Positions 23,293 through 32,237 of a DNA stretch of 43,419 bases are shown here, in pieces. The notes beneath the pieces were generated by a model. The model was not told the DNA's origin. It did not search any database and saw nothing but the letters and a program-made list of their open reading frames with translations. Numbering within the stretch: position 1 is the first letter of the stretch; each line of letters begins with the position of its first letter. Both the position numbers and the translations under genes were made by a program. Source of the stretch: CAUTUX01 sp963542015 (lineage in GTDB: Bacteria > Bacillota > Clostridia > Christensenellales > CAG-917); the NCBI GenBank assembly GCA_963542015.1, contig CAUTUX010000009.1, positions 1 to 43,419 on the forward strand, given 5' to 3'.

Positions 23293-25143
23293 GTGGATAT
23301 AGTTGAACTTGTTAAATGCTATGAAAAAAACTATAACGACACTTTTAAAAGTTTAAAAAAGCCGAAAAAGAGCATCAAAGAAAGAACTAGAAAGAAAAAA
23401 ACAATTGAAGATATTTTACCAATATTTTTTATCATCTTTGGGATATTAACGTTTTTTGTATTTGAAATTATACTTTTACTCAATTTCTTAGAGATAGTTG
23501 AAATAAAAAAAATGATTATTATAGAGGCAGTTTTAGCAGTAGTTTTAACAATCTTTCTAGTGATTAGTATGAGGATAATATCCAAACGAGATTCAAAAAA
23601 ATTATTAGAAAACCAAAAACTTATTACGAAATATGATCTTGCGAAGATGAGATGTTTAAATACCATTCTAGAAAAAAATGGAATTTTATACAAAAATTAT
23701 GAAAATACAAATAGTTTAATTAGTGAGATTAATCGTATAATCAATGAAAAAGAATCTACTATGATAATCATTAAATTTATTTTTCAACTAATTTTGGGGA
23801 TTTCATCTGTGTTAACGAGTATATTTTTAGGGTTTTTACTAAACAAATATTTTGCACTTCTACGATTAGCCAAGGTATTGTTATTACTAAGTATAAGTGT
23901 GTCCTTAATGGTAGGTTTTCTGTTTACAATAATTTTAGTTTTAGTAAAAGGTTTTATTACAAGTAGAACTAAGAAATATTATGACATTATTTCTCTATTA
24001 AGACTTTCTCAAATGCTTGATCTTAATATGATACATTATATTAGTGAGATAGATGGTAGTGAATTTGAAGTTAGCCAAAATGTGGATAAAAATGCAGTAA
24101 CCGATATGGTGGGTGTACAAAGTAGAATGCTGGGAATAAACGGCAAAAACACTCAACAGTTTAAAAAACATAAACTAGGAGAAAGGATGATTAAAGTAGG
24201 AATAGTAGGGTATGGTAATTTAGGCAAGGCATGTGAAGAAATAGCAGATAATGATAATAGATTTGAACTCGTGGGAATATACACAAGACGGGATCCGAGA
24301 AATATGATTTCAGAGTTTGGGAGTAAGTTTTATTCTCAATCAGATTTGAAAAAATTTAAAGATAAAATTGATGTCTTATTATTGTGTGTCGGTTCAGCAA
24401 ATGATTTAAGAAGTTTGGCTTCTGAGTTGGGAAAGGATTTTTGTACGGTTGATAGTTTTGATAATCATGCTGAGATGAGAGAGCATTATACAACTATGAA
24501 TATAGTTGCGACTCAAAATAGCAAAGTTGCACTTGTCGGTATTGGATGGGACCCAGGTATTTTTTCATTGATGAGGGGACTGTTTGATGGAGTGACTCCG
24601 AAAGATATAGTACATACATTTTGGGGTAAAGGAGTTTCTCAAGGACACAGTGAAGCAATAAGAAAAATTAGTGGTGTGAAATATGCAATTCAATATACAG
24701 TTCCGAAGGAAGATATTGTAGAAGAACTTAAAAAGGGAAAGAGAGTTGATTTAGACAGTAAACAAAAACATATAAGAGAGTGTTATGTTGTTTGCGATAA
24801 GAATGATGAGAAAAGGATCGAAGATGAAATCAAAAGCATACCCAATTATTTTGTTGGGTACGAAACAAAAGTTCACTTTATCAGCGAAAAAGAATTTTTA
24901 AATAAACATCAAGAAATGCCACATGGAGGGCTAGTTATTAAGAATGCAGAAGTTTGTGGAAAAAAAGAACAGATGGAATTTTCTTTAAAATTAGAAAGCA
25001 ATCCTAAGTATACAGCAAGTGTTTTAATGAGTTATGCGATAGCAAACTATCAGTTTCAAAAAATTCATCATTATGGAGCTAAAACGATACTTGATGTGCC
25101 AATATCATTTTTATTGGGTGAAGAAAGTATTTCGTATGTGTAG
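23293..25143 (+). CDS. ddh: meso-Diaminopimelate D-dehydrogenase fused to an N-terminal membrane domain
   Basis: 616 residues from GTG 23293, which has AAAGGAG 8 nt upstream. Residues 1-298 are an unrecognised domain with helix pairs at about 41-65/73-95 and 157-183/193-220 and basic, coil-rich segments between. Residues 299-616 are a complete meso-DAP dehydrogenase (318 residues; family about 320-330): 'VGIVGYGNLG' (302-311), 'DSFDNHAEM', 'VGIGWDPGIF', 'HTFWGKGVSQGHSEA', 'MPHGG'. It aminates tetrahydrodipicolinate with NADPH to meso-DAP, for lysine and peptidoglycan. Met299 has its own strong site, AGGAGAAAGG, and an A6 tract upstream sits where either one-base shift reaches a stop. The fusion may therefore be real, recent, or a sequence error. 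Ddh could also be made separately. Confidence 0.85.
   Translation: MDIVELVKCYEKNYNDTFKSLKKPKKSIKERTRKKKTIEDILPIFFIIFGILTFFVFEIILLLNFLEIVEIKKMIIIEAVLAVVLTIFLVISMRIISKRDSKKLLENQKLITKYDLAKMRCLNTILEKNGILYKNYENTNSLISEINRIINEKESTMIIIKFIFQLILGISSVLTSIFLGFLLNKYFALLRLAKVLLLLSISVSLMVGFLFTIILVLVKGFITSRTKKYYDIISLLRLSQMLDLNMIHYISEIDGSEFEVSQNVDKNAVTDMVGVQSRMLGINGKNTQQFKKHKLGERMIKVGIVGYGNLGKACEEIADNDNRFELVGIYTRRDPRNMISEFGSKFYSQSDLKKFKDKIDVLLLCVGSANDLRSLASELGKDFCTVDSFDNHAEMREHYTTMNIVATQNSKVALVGIGWDPGIFSLMRGLFDGVTPKDIVHTFWGKGVSQGHSEAIRKISGVKYAIQYTVPKEDIVEELKKGKRVDLDSKQKHIRECYVVCDKNDEKRIEDEIKSIPNYFVGYETKVHFISEKEFLNKHQEMPHGGLVIKNAEVCGKKEQMEFSLKLESNPKYTASVLMSYAIANYQFQKIHHYGAKTILDVPISFLLGEESISYV
24163..24189 (+). 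promoter_or_regulatory. Internal ribosome binding site and start of ddh, behind an A6 tract
   Basis: TAGGAGAAAGG (24176-24186) touches an in-frame ATG at 24187, the exact N-terminus of the dehydrogenase domain. An A6 run at 24163-24168 lies just before. With one A fewer the upstream frame would stop at TAG 24176; with one more it would stop at TAA 24171. This is how two separate adjacent genes would normally look. Confidence 0.6.
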
Positions 25144-25149
25144 ATCAAA

Positions 25150-25824
25150 ATGAAGTATTTAATATTTGATATGGATGGAACATTAATTGATTCTGGAGAA
25201 GGAGTCTTAGAAAGCCTAGCAACTGCAATAGAGTCATACATTATTTCTTATGATAAAAAAAGGTTGCCAGAAATGATAGGACCTCCATTTGGGGTTGGTT
25301 TAAAAAATATTTTTAATATTGATGTAGATAAATATCCTGGTATCATAGCTAGATATAGAGATACATATAGAGCGACGGGCTGGAATAAATATAAAGTTTA
25401 TGATGGCATTATTGATGTGATTAAAGAATTAAAGAAAAGAGGATATAAGATTATATTGGGCACATCAAAACCAATTGAATTTGCAGAGAAAATTCTGAAA
25501 CAAATGGATTGTTTAAAATATTTTGACTTTATTGGTGCAGCAGCTAGTGATACAGAAAGGGCGACAAAAGAAGAAGTAATTGCATGGGTTATAGATGAGT
25601 GCGGAATAAGCAAGGAAAAAGACCAGGCAATAATGATTGGTGATAGAATGTATGATATATTAGGAGCTCGTGCAGTAGGTATTGATACAATTGGAGTGTT
25701 GTGGGGGTATGGTAGTAAAGAAGAGTTACAAAAATATGGAGCCAAATATATAATAAAAATGCCAAAAGAGCTTCTTGAATTTTTCCCAAGTTTACACCCA
25801 AACAGTGTAGATGATATAATTTAA
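25150..25824 (+). CDS. HAD superfamily phosphatase (Gph/PpaX-like)
   Basis: 224 residues. HAD motif I 'FDMDGTLIDS' gives the nucleophile Asp7 and acid/base Asp9; motif II is 'LGTSKP', and motif IV is 'IMIGDRMYDILGA'. A four-helix cap lies between motifs I and II, as in phosphoglycolate phosphatase-type (class C1) enzymes. The substrate cannot be told. It starts 6 nt after the ddh stop with no clear ribosome binding site, so it is likely translated by re-initiation. pgsA follows 13 nt later. A link to phosphatidylglycerophosphate dephosphorylation is possible from position only. Confidence 0.85.
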   Translation: MKYLIFDMDGTLIDSGEGVLESLATAIESYIISYDKKRLPEMIGPPFGVGLKNIFNIDVDKYPGIIARYRDTYRATGWNKYKVYDGIIDVIKELKKRGYKIILGTSKPIEFAEKILKQMDCLKYFDFIGAAASDTERATKEEVIAWVIDECGISKEKDQAIMIGDRMYDILGARAVGIDTIGVLWGYGSKEELQKYGAKYIIKMPKELLEFFPSLHPNSVDDII

Positions 25825-25837
25825 ATTCGAGGTTAGT

Positions 25838-26536
25838 ATGTCAAAAGAGATAGGTCAATTAAATTCGAAAGAGCTATTTACAATACCGAATTTAATAACG
25901 TATTTCAGAATATTATGTGTTCCGATTTTCATAGTATTTATGGCATTAGCTGGAGTTAAGAACAAACCATTGTTTCTTTATTTAGGCTTAGGAACATTTG
26001 TTATTGCAGCGGGAAGCGACTTAATAGATGGATATATTGCAAGAAAATTTAAAATGCAGTCTGGAATTGGCATGGCAATAGATCCTTTAGCAGATAAGTT
26101 GATGCAAGTGGCTATTTTGCTTTGTTTATGTCTTTGTACAGGACTGACAAAATATGGAGGAAATCACAAAGATATTATTGACAACCCATACTTTGTTCAT
26201 TGGGGTTTTGTGATTGCGATTTTTGTAAAAGAATTTGTTATGTTTTGTGTTTCACTTGCAGTATTAAAAGCAGGTATTGAAGTAAAGGCGAATTGGTTGG
26301 GGAAAGTTGCATCATTGACATTATGTGTTGGTATTATTGTGGCGTTTTTCCACGATAAAGTATTTTTAGCAGATTGGGGAATAATTGGATGGGGAACTGT
26401 CCTTACATATCTGTCGGGATTTAATTATGCGATACAAATATCTAAGCAGGCAAAAAAATTAAAAAGTGGAGAAATAGAAAAAGTTACATCTGAAAGTGTA
26501 CGAGAAAAAGATATAAAAATAAACGAGAACAAATAG
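25838..26536 (+). CDS. pgsA: CDP-diacylglycerol-glycerol-3-phosphate 3-phosphatidyltransferase
   Basis: 232 residues, membrane protein with about five to six helices. The CDP-alcohol phosphotransferase motif DGxxARx8GxxxDxxxD is complete in 'DLIDGYIARKF' followed by 'GIGMAIDPLADK' (residues about 67-95). The N-terminal 'TIPNLITYFRILCVPIF' is typical of PgsA. It forms phosphatidylglycerophosphate, the precursor of phosphatidylglycerol, at the cytoplasmic membrane. GAGGT lies before the ATG. The C-terminal 25 residues are a charged tail. valS begins 5 nt after the stop, so the two are cotranscribed. Confidence 0.92.
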   Translation: MSKEIGQLNSKELFTIPNLITYFRILCVPIFIVFMALAGVKNKPLFLYLGLGTFVIAAGSDLIDGYIARKFKMQSGIGMAIDPLADKLMQVAILLCLCLCTGLTKYGGNHKDIIDNPYFVHWGFVIAIFVKEFVMFCVSLAVLKAGIEVKANWLGKVASLTLCVGIIVAFFHDKVFLADWGIIGWGTVLTYLSGFNYAIQISKQAKKLKSGEIEKVTSESVREKDIKINENK

Positions 26537-26541
26537 CGATA

Positions 26542-29154
26542 ATGGAAAAAAAATACAATCCATCTTTTGAGGGTGGAATATATCAAAAATGGCTTGATAA
26601 TAAATGTTTTACACCAAAGGTGGATGAAAATAAGGAACCTTTTACTACAGTCATGCCACCGCCAAACATAACAGGACAACTGCATATGGGGCATGCTCTT
26701 GATCAGACAATTCAAGACATATTAATAAGATTTAAACGTATGCAAGGTTATTCCACATTATATTTACCTGGGACTGACCATGCGTCTATTGCAACAGAAG
26801 TTAAAATAATAGAACAACTAAATAAAGAAGGAATAAAAAAAGAGGATCTTGGCAGAGAAGGTTTTTTAAAGAAAGCTTGGGAATGGAAAGAAAAATATGC
26901 TGGGAGAATTAAAGAACAAATTAAAAGGCTTGGTAGCTCTTGTGATTGGACTAGAGAAGCATTTACTATGGATGAGAATTTGTCCAATGCTGTTAAAGAT
27001 ACATTTGTGCGATATTACAAAAAGGGACTTATATATCGTGGAGAAAGAATAACAAATTGGTGCCCATGTTGTAAAACGGCATTATCTGATGCAGAAGTTG
27101 AATATAAGGAAGAGCAGTCAAATCTTTGGCATTACAAATATTACTTTGAAAATTCTGACGAGTATTTGGTTATAGCGACAACAAGACCAGAAACAATGCT
27201 GGGAGATACTGCAGTTGCAGTTAACCCAAAAGATTCCAGAATGACAGCATATATTGGAAGAAAACTCAAGTTACCTTTAACAGATAGGGTAATTCCAGTT
27301 ATAGCAGACAAGTATGTTGAAATGGAATTTGGTACTGGTGCTGTTAAGATAACCCCAGCACATGATCCTAATGACTTTGAGATAGGAAAGAGACATGATC
27401 TACCAATTATCAGAGTTATAGATGAAAACGGCAACATGAATGCGAATGCTGGTAAATATCAAGGATTATCTAGAGAAGAGTGTAGAAAGCAAGTAGTTGC
27501 GGATTTAGAAGAACAAGGATATATGGTTAAAATAGAGCCATACGCACACAATGTTGGGCACTGTTATAGGTGTCATACTATTATTGAATCTCTTATATCA
27601 AAACAGTGGTACGTAAAGATGAAAGACTTGGCAGAACCAGCAATAAGAGAAGTTAAAAATAAAAAAATTGAATTTACACCATCTAGATTTAGTAAAGTAT
27701 ATTACAACTGGATGGAGAATATAAAAGACTGGTGTATATCTAGGCAATTGTGGTGGGGACATAGAATCCCAGCATACTATTGTAAGGATTGTGGACATGT
27801 GCATGTTTCTAAGAATGAAGTTGTAAAATGTGTAAAATGTGCATCTGAGAATATTGTACAAGACGAAGATGTTTTAGATACATGGTTCTCATCAGCTCTA
27901 TGGCCATTTAGTACACTTGGATATCCTAAAAAAACGAAAGATTTAAAGTACTTTTACCCTACAAATGTTCTTGTAACGGGATATGACATAATTTTCTTTT
28001 GGGTAGCGAGGATGATATTTAGTGGAATTGAATTAATGGAAGAAGTTCCATTCAGCGATGTCCTTATACACGGTCTTGTTCGTGATGAACAAGGCAGAAA
28101 AATGTCCAAGTCTCTTAACAATGGTATTGACCCTATAGAAATCATAGACGAATATGGTGCCGATGCATTAAGATTTTCACTTTCAAGTGGAGTTGCTGCT
28201 GGAAGTGATATGAGATTTTCAAAAACCAGAATAGAATCAGCTAGAAACTTCGCAAACAAGCTTTGGAATGCCTCTAGATTTGTCTTAATGAATTGTGACA
28301 TAGAAAACATTGAAGAGTTTCCTAAACGCCTAAATATTGTTGATAAGTGGATATTATCGAAAATGAATATTCTCATTAAAGATATGACCATAGCTCTCAA
28401 CAAATTTGATATAGGTTTCGCATCTGGGAGAATTTATGATTTTGTATGGTCTGAATTTTGTGATTGGTATATAGAAATATCAAAACCTTTACTCAATTCA
28501 AATGATAACAAACAAAAACTACATGCAGTTAGTATGCTAAAGTATGTTCTTGTAAATGTTCTAAAACTTTTACATCCATTTATGCCATTTATAACTGAAG
28601 AAATTTATTCAATGATATATCCAGATAGAATTCTTATGACAGGAAGCTGGTCAGAGTATCAGAGAAGATTTTCATATAAAAATGAGATGAACCTTATAGA
28701 TTCTATGAAGGAGTTAATTGTTTCTATAAGGAATGTTAGAAATACAATGGGAGTGGCTCCTAATAAAAAAATTGAAGGTTATATTTTAAATAGTAGAAAA
28801 AAAGAAGCCGATGTGATTATACCATTCCTTGATAAATTAGCTGGTGTTGAAAAAGTAACATTTGTAGATTCAGTTTCAGAAATTAAACAAGAATATAATA
28901 TTGCAATTTCAAACGCACTTGAGATTTACATTCCTATTGATAACTTAATAGATAGAGAAAAAGAACTTGCTAAACTTGAAAAGGAGTATCTGAGCGTGGA
29001 AAATGATGTAAAGAGATTGGAGGTTCTTCTTTCTAATAAAAATTTCACAAGTAGAGCTCCATTACATCTCATACAACAAGAACAAGGAAAGTTAAGTGCT
29101 CAAAAAGAAAAATTGATTAAACTTCGTGAAAAAATGGAACTTCTGAAGAAATAA
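26542..29154 (+). CDS. valS: Valyl-tRNA synthetase
   Basis: 870 residues, full length. Class I signature HIGH appears as His48-Met-Gly-His51 in 'PPPNITGQLHMGHAL'. KMSKS is at 520-524 in 'GRKMSKSLNNG'. The inserted editing domain (about 185-330) has 'TTRPETMLGDTAVAV' and 'ITPAHDPNDFEIG'. The anticodon-binding domain has 'LWNASRF', and the C-terminal arm is a coiled coil (about 805-870). Cysteine pairs near 170 ('CPCC') and near 411 ('CKDCGH' with 'CVKC') may bind zinc. No T-box leader precedes it: it starts 5 nt after pgsA with a poor ribosome binding site, so it is expressed as part of that transcript. Confidence 0.97.
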   Translation: MEKKYNPSFEGGIYQKWLDNKCFTPKVDENKEPFTTVMPPPNITGQLHMGHALDQTIQDILIRFKRMQGYSTLYLPGTDHASIATEVKIIEQLNKEGIKKEDLGREGFLKKAWEWKEKYAGRIKEQIKRLGSSCDWTREAFTMDENLSNAVKDTFVRYYKKGLIYRGERITNWCPCCKTALSDAEVEYKEEQSNLWHYKYYFENSDEYLVIATTRPETMLGDTAVAVNPKDSRMTAYIGRKLKLPLTDRVIPVIADKYVEMEFGTGAVKITPAHDPNDFEIGKRHDLPIIRVIDENGNMNANAGKYQGLSREECRKQVVADLEEQGYMVKIEPYAHNVGHCYRCHTIIESLISKQWYVKMKDLAEPAIREVKNKKIEFTPSRFSKVYYNWMENIKDWCISRQLWWGHRIPAYYCKDCGHVHVSKNEVVKCVKCASENIVQDEDVLDTWFSSALWPFSTLGYPKKTKDLKYFYPTNVLVTGYDIIFFWVARMIFSGIELMEEVPFSDVLIHGLVRDEQGRKMSKSLNNGIDPIEIIDEYGADALRFSLSSGVAAGSDMRFSKTRIESARNFANKLWNASRFVLMNCDIENIEEFPKRLNIVDKWILSKMNILIKDMTIALNKFDIGFASGRIYDFVWSEFCDWYIEISKPLLNSNDNKQKLHAVSMLKYVLVNVLKLLHPFMPFITEEIYSMIYPDRILMTGSWSEYQRRFSYKNEMNLIDSMKELIVSIRNVRNTMGVAPNKKIEGYILNSRKKEADVIIPFLDKLAGVEKVTFVDSVSEIKQEYNIAISNALEIYIPIDNLIDREKELAKLEKEYLSVENDVKRLEVLLSNKNFTSRAPLHLIQQEQGKLSAQKEKLIKLREKMELLKK

Positions 29155-29163
29155 GGAGCGATT

Positions 29164-30216
29164 ATGGAATTCAAACAAAGTGCATCAATTCTATTTTCAA
29201 ATACTGGGACAATATTGAAAATATTTAGCTGGTATCTTATTTCATTGGTGATAACAGTGGCTATAGGAATTGGAATAGGATTCCCATTAAAAAACTATGT
29301 ATACAACCAAGTCCATGTTGAAAAGGATGCAACTATCGTAAAGCAGATAACTGATATAGGTAAAAAATTTGTAGAGGGTGAATCAAATGTAAAAAAGATT
29401 GCCAGGGAAAATATTGGTAATGTAAAAAAGATAGCTAAGGATATATCAAAAAGCCCAAGGGCTACCACTGCAATAATATTTTCTGTTTTATTTATCTATA
29501 TGATTTATACTTTTTTGACAGGAATGTCATTTTTCCCAATTTCCGAAATGTCGGACAAACTGATGTCTTCGAATTTAAAATCTGGATTTTATGGTACATT
29601 AATTTCAAACTTTGGAAGAAGCGTAAAATATTCGGCAGCGAAGATGCTTATTTCATTGCCACTTGATTTTTTAATATTTCTTGTGATGGGATCTTTATTT
29701 GCAGGGCTGTATAAGGGAATTAAACTTTTTGCATTTCCATTAATATCAATATTGTGGCTTATTGTGGCTACAGTACGTGGACTATTGTTTGCTGGATGGT
29801 TGCCAAGGTGGATACATCATCCTGATGAACCTGTATTTATCGCTTTTGCAAGAGGATTAAATTATGCTAATAGGAATTATAAACATCTATTTAGAGCATA
29901 TTTAACAGCATTTGTAATTATATATTTGATATCCACTGGTGCTGGATTGGCATCATTTGGTATAGCTACACTCATCCTACCTGGTTTATATTACTTTTTA
30001 TTTAGACTCATAGATTTGGTTGGATATTATAAACAGAAAGGAATGAGTTTTTATACTGATGCAAATCATGTTGTTAATACTGTTGATTATGGATATAGAA
30101 TGCAAAAAGTAGACAGAAAGGATATGCAACATATAGGTGAAGAAGAAATTAAGGAATATAAAAAATTAAAAATAACAGAGCAGACGGAAGAAAATGAAGA
30201 AAGAAACAATAAATGA
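29164..30216 (+). CDS. Multi-pass membrane protein, unrecognised
   Basis: 350 residues with about five to six predicted membrane helices: one near 19-40, one near 102-124, a pair around 160-200, and two around 250-285. A lysine-rich, likely helical segment (about 50-100) lies between the first two. The C-terminus is a soluble, charged tail of about 50 residues. 'PRWIHHPDEPVFIAFARGL' precedes the fifth helix. I do not recognise the family. AAGGAG lies 5 nt before the ATG, 9 nt after valS. The 3' end overlaps the next membrane-protein gene by 23 nt, suggesting that the two products work together. Confidence 0.75.
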   Translation: MEFKQSASILFSNTGTILKIFSWYLISLVITVAIGIGIGFPLKNYVYNQVHVEKDATIVKQITDIGKKFVEGESNVKKIARENIGNVKKIAKDISKSPRATTAIIFSVLFIYMIYTFLTGMSFFPISEMSDKLMSSNLKSGFYGTLISNFGRSVKYSAAKMLISLPLDFLIFLVMGSLFAGLYKGIKLFAFPLISILWLIVATVRGLLFAGWLPRWIHHPDEPVFIAFARGLNYANRNYKHLFRAYLTAFVIIYLISTGAGLASFGIATLILPGLYYFLFRLIDLVGYYKQKGMSFYTDANHVVNTVDYGYRMQKVDRKDMQHIGEEEIKEYKKLKITEQTEENEERNNK

Positions 30217-30679
30217 AAAAATTAGATGGCGATTAAGAATTTCTGAAGAAATTGGATATAGTATAGTTGTATTTTTATGCGTTGCATCAATGATTATTAA
30301 TATTTTAACAATGGCAAACAAAATACCTTTAGGTGTTCACATTGCCTTTCCTATTATTGCATTCATACTCAGCTTAGTGATTCTAATTTTAGTTCTGTGT
30401 ATTTTATTAAATAACAAATATATATTTGGATCAGAACATTTTATACAAATTGCAGGTATAGTTACATATAAAGTTGAGTATAAAGACATTATTGCAATAT
30501 GTGAACAAGTTGATAAAAAAGAACTATACATTAAATACATGCAGAAGAACGGTATAGAAAATAGTGTTCGTCTTTTTATAGATGAAAAGCAGTTTAAAAA
30601 TGCTACAACATTATTTATAAAGCATTGTAACGAACTTGAAGTTCAGGAAGTACACAGTTTAGATAAAAATGAATTTTAG
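30194..30679 (+). CDS. Small membrane protein with a PH-like cytoplasmic domain, unrecognised
   Basis: 161 residues. Two membrane helices (about 22-40 and 48-72) are followed by a soluble part of about 85 residues, 'YIFGSEHFIQIAGIVTYKVEYKDI' onward (split: 'GSEHFIQIAG', 'VEYKDIIAICE'). The pattern of two helices then short beta strands with 'Y..I..I' resembles bacterial PH-like (YcxB/YdbS-type) proteins. That likeness is weak evidence. It overlaps its neighbours by 23 nt upstream and 11 nt downstream. The tight packing argues for a common job with the flanking membrane protein and the DUF2156-GNAT protein. Confidence 0.7.
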   Translation: MKKETINEKIRWRLRISEEIGYSIVVFLCVASMIINILTMANKIPLGVHIAFPIIAFILSLVILILVLCILLNNKYIFGSEHFIQIAGIVTYKVEYKDIIAICEQVDKKELYIKYMQKNGIENSVRLFIDEKQFKNATTLFIKHCNELEVQEVHSLDKNEF

Positions 30680-32102
30680 AGAGTTCGACGAAGAAGCAAT
30701 TAAATTAATAAAAGAATATACAGCGGGAAATGGATATAAAGGAAGTGACTATTCTTATTACGCATTTTTAAGCTGGTTTGATAACCTTGAATATGCACAT
30801 CAAGATAGTATTTTATTTTTAAGAATATTTCATAACGGTTTACTCAAGTATTTCATACCCATAACCAAGAAAAATATTTCGGTGAAGGATTTAGTGAAAA
30901 TGCTTCCACCTAAAAGTGTGCTTACATTTGTAACTGAAGAGATCGTTGAAAAACTAAAAGATTCATATGCGATATATACCAATAGAGATTGGTCTGAATA
31001 TATTTACGATACTCAAGCATTTATAAATCTTGTTGGGAAAAAATATTCTTCCAAGCGTAACTTTATAAAAAGATTCAAAACTTCATACAATTATACAATT
31101 GAACATATACAGAAAAGTGATTTTGATGACATATGGAATTTAGAGAATAGTTGGATGAATGAACAAGAATTAAGTGATGAAGATAGTGTGTTTGTTGATA
31201 AGGAAAAAAAACTGTTGCAAAAATGGCTTGACGCAGTTTTGATTGGCGATCTTGTTGGAGATGTTGTCAGAGTTGATGGGAAACTTGTTGGATGCTCTAT
31301 TGCTGAAATAATGTCAAACGGCAATGCAGTTGTGATGTATGAAAAGGCAGATACGAGTTGGATAGGAGCATATCCATTTTTAGCTAATGAGTTTGCAACG
31401 AGAAATTTAGCGGGATGTAAGTATATAAATAGGCAAGATGATTTGGGATTAGAAGGGTTACGTAAATCCAAATTAAGTTATAATCCTATTGAAATACTTG
31501 ATAAATATATTTTAATTCCAGAAAGTATAGAAATCACAGACAAAATGCTTGAAGAATATATAAAGCCGTGTGATCCAGATATACAAATTGATAGAAATGA
31601 ATATGTGTTAAGGCAACTCACATCCGATGAGTACAATGAAGCAATGGCATTTTTAAAGTGTGGCATATCAAATTTAAAAGACAAAAAATGGTTTTTAAAC
31701 TATAGAGACGAAGAGTTGCAGTCGGCATTATCAAATGGATATTTTCTTGGCTATTTTGCAAAGGGGCATCTTGTTTCTACAGGTGCAATTGATTTTGATA
31801 CAACATATGGAGACTTATTAAGAAATATATGCCATGATAAAAGTGATTCAACATACTATGAAGTATCTGGAATTATGACATGTATATTTCATAGACATAA
31901 AGGATTAAGTCATGCGTTAATTGAGCAGTTGCTAAAATATGCGACAGCAAATCTGAAAGGCAGTACATTATGTGCCGTTATTCAATATGACAACATACCG
32001 TCATTAAACAATTTTAAAAAGTTTGGTTTCATAGAAAGTGGAGAAAAACAATATAAAGAGTACAACTTTAAGTATTTAACAAAATATATACCTAATAACT
32101 AA
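30669..32102 (+). CDS. DUF2156 (LPG synthase C-type) domain fused to a GNAT acetyltransferase
   Basis: 477 residues. The first 295 or so match the DUF2156 fold, itself built from two GNAT-like units and best known from phosphatidylglycerol lysyltransferase MprF: 'YIYDTQAFINLVGKKYSSKR' (split motif 'DTQAFINL'), 'NFIKRF', 'KYINRQDDLGLEGLRKSKLSY'. A third acetyltransferase-like unit follows (about 315-470), with 'YEVSGIMTCIFHRHKGLSHALI' (acetyl-CoA loop region 'HRHKGLSHAL') and 'NIPSLNNFKKFGF'. No membrane segment is seen, so this is not a full MprF. The substrate is unknown; transfer of an aminoacyl or acetyl group to a lipid or peptide is plausible. It overlaps the upstream gene by 11 nt. Confidence 0.82.
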   Translation: MNFREFDEEAIKLIKEYTAGNGYKGSDYSYYAFLSWFDNLEYAHQDSILFLRIFHNGLLKYFIPITKKNISVKDLVKMLPPKSVLTFVTEEIVEKLKDSYAIYTNRDWSEYIYDTQAFINLVGKKYSSKRNFIKRFKTSYNYTIEHIQKSDFDDIWNLENSWMNEQELSDEDSVFVDKEKKLLQKWLDAVLIGDLVGDVVRVDGKLVGCSIAEIMSNGNAVVMYEKADTSWIGAYPFLANEFATRNLAGCKYINRQDDLGLEGLRKSKLSYNPIEILDKYILIPESIEITDKMLEEYIKPCDPDIQIDRNEYVLRQLTSDEYNEAMAFLKCGISNLKDKKWFLNYRDEELQSALSNGYFLGYFAKGHLVSTGAIDFDTTYGDLLRNICHDKSDSTYYEVSGIMTCIFHRHKGLSHALIEQLLKYATANLKGSTLCAVIQYDNIPSLNNFKKFGFIESGEKQYKEYNFKYLTKYIPNN

Positions 32103-32133
32103 ATATACCCATATAGCATTCAATTTAGCAGGG

Positions 32134-32227
32134 TTTTTGAAATAAAAATAATGAACAAGCAATCTTATTTCAGAAAAACTTGATTATTTGAAATAAGAAG
32201 AATATAATTCTATTAGTATTTCAAAAA
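32134..32227. repeat. Four TGAAATA motifs before the Fic gene
   Basis: Within 94 nt the same core occurs four times: TTTTTGAAATA (32134-32144, direct), CTTATTTCAG (32164-32173, inverted), TTTGAAATAAG (32187-32197, direct) and GTATTTCAAAAA (32216-32227, inverted). The second and third form an inverted repeat, CTTATTTCA/TGAAATAAG, with a 15-nt gap. The last ends 10 nt before the Fic start codon. Spacings near two helical turns suggest operator sites, though AT-rich DNA raises the chance of coincidence. Confidence 0.45.
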
Positions 32228-32237
32228 TGGTGAAAAT

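Noticed and set aside
26537..26541. T-box leaders for valS and lysS
   Set aside because: valS starts 5 nt after pgsA and lysS 1 nt after greA, leaving no room for a T-box.
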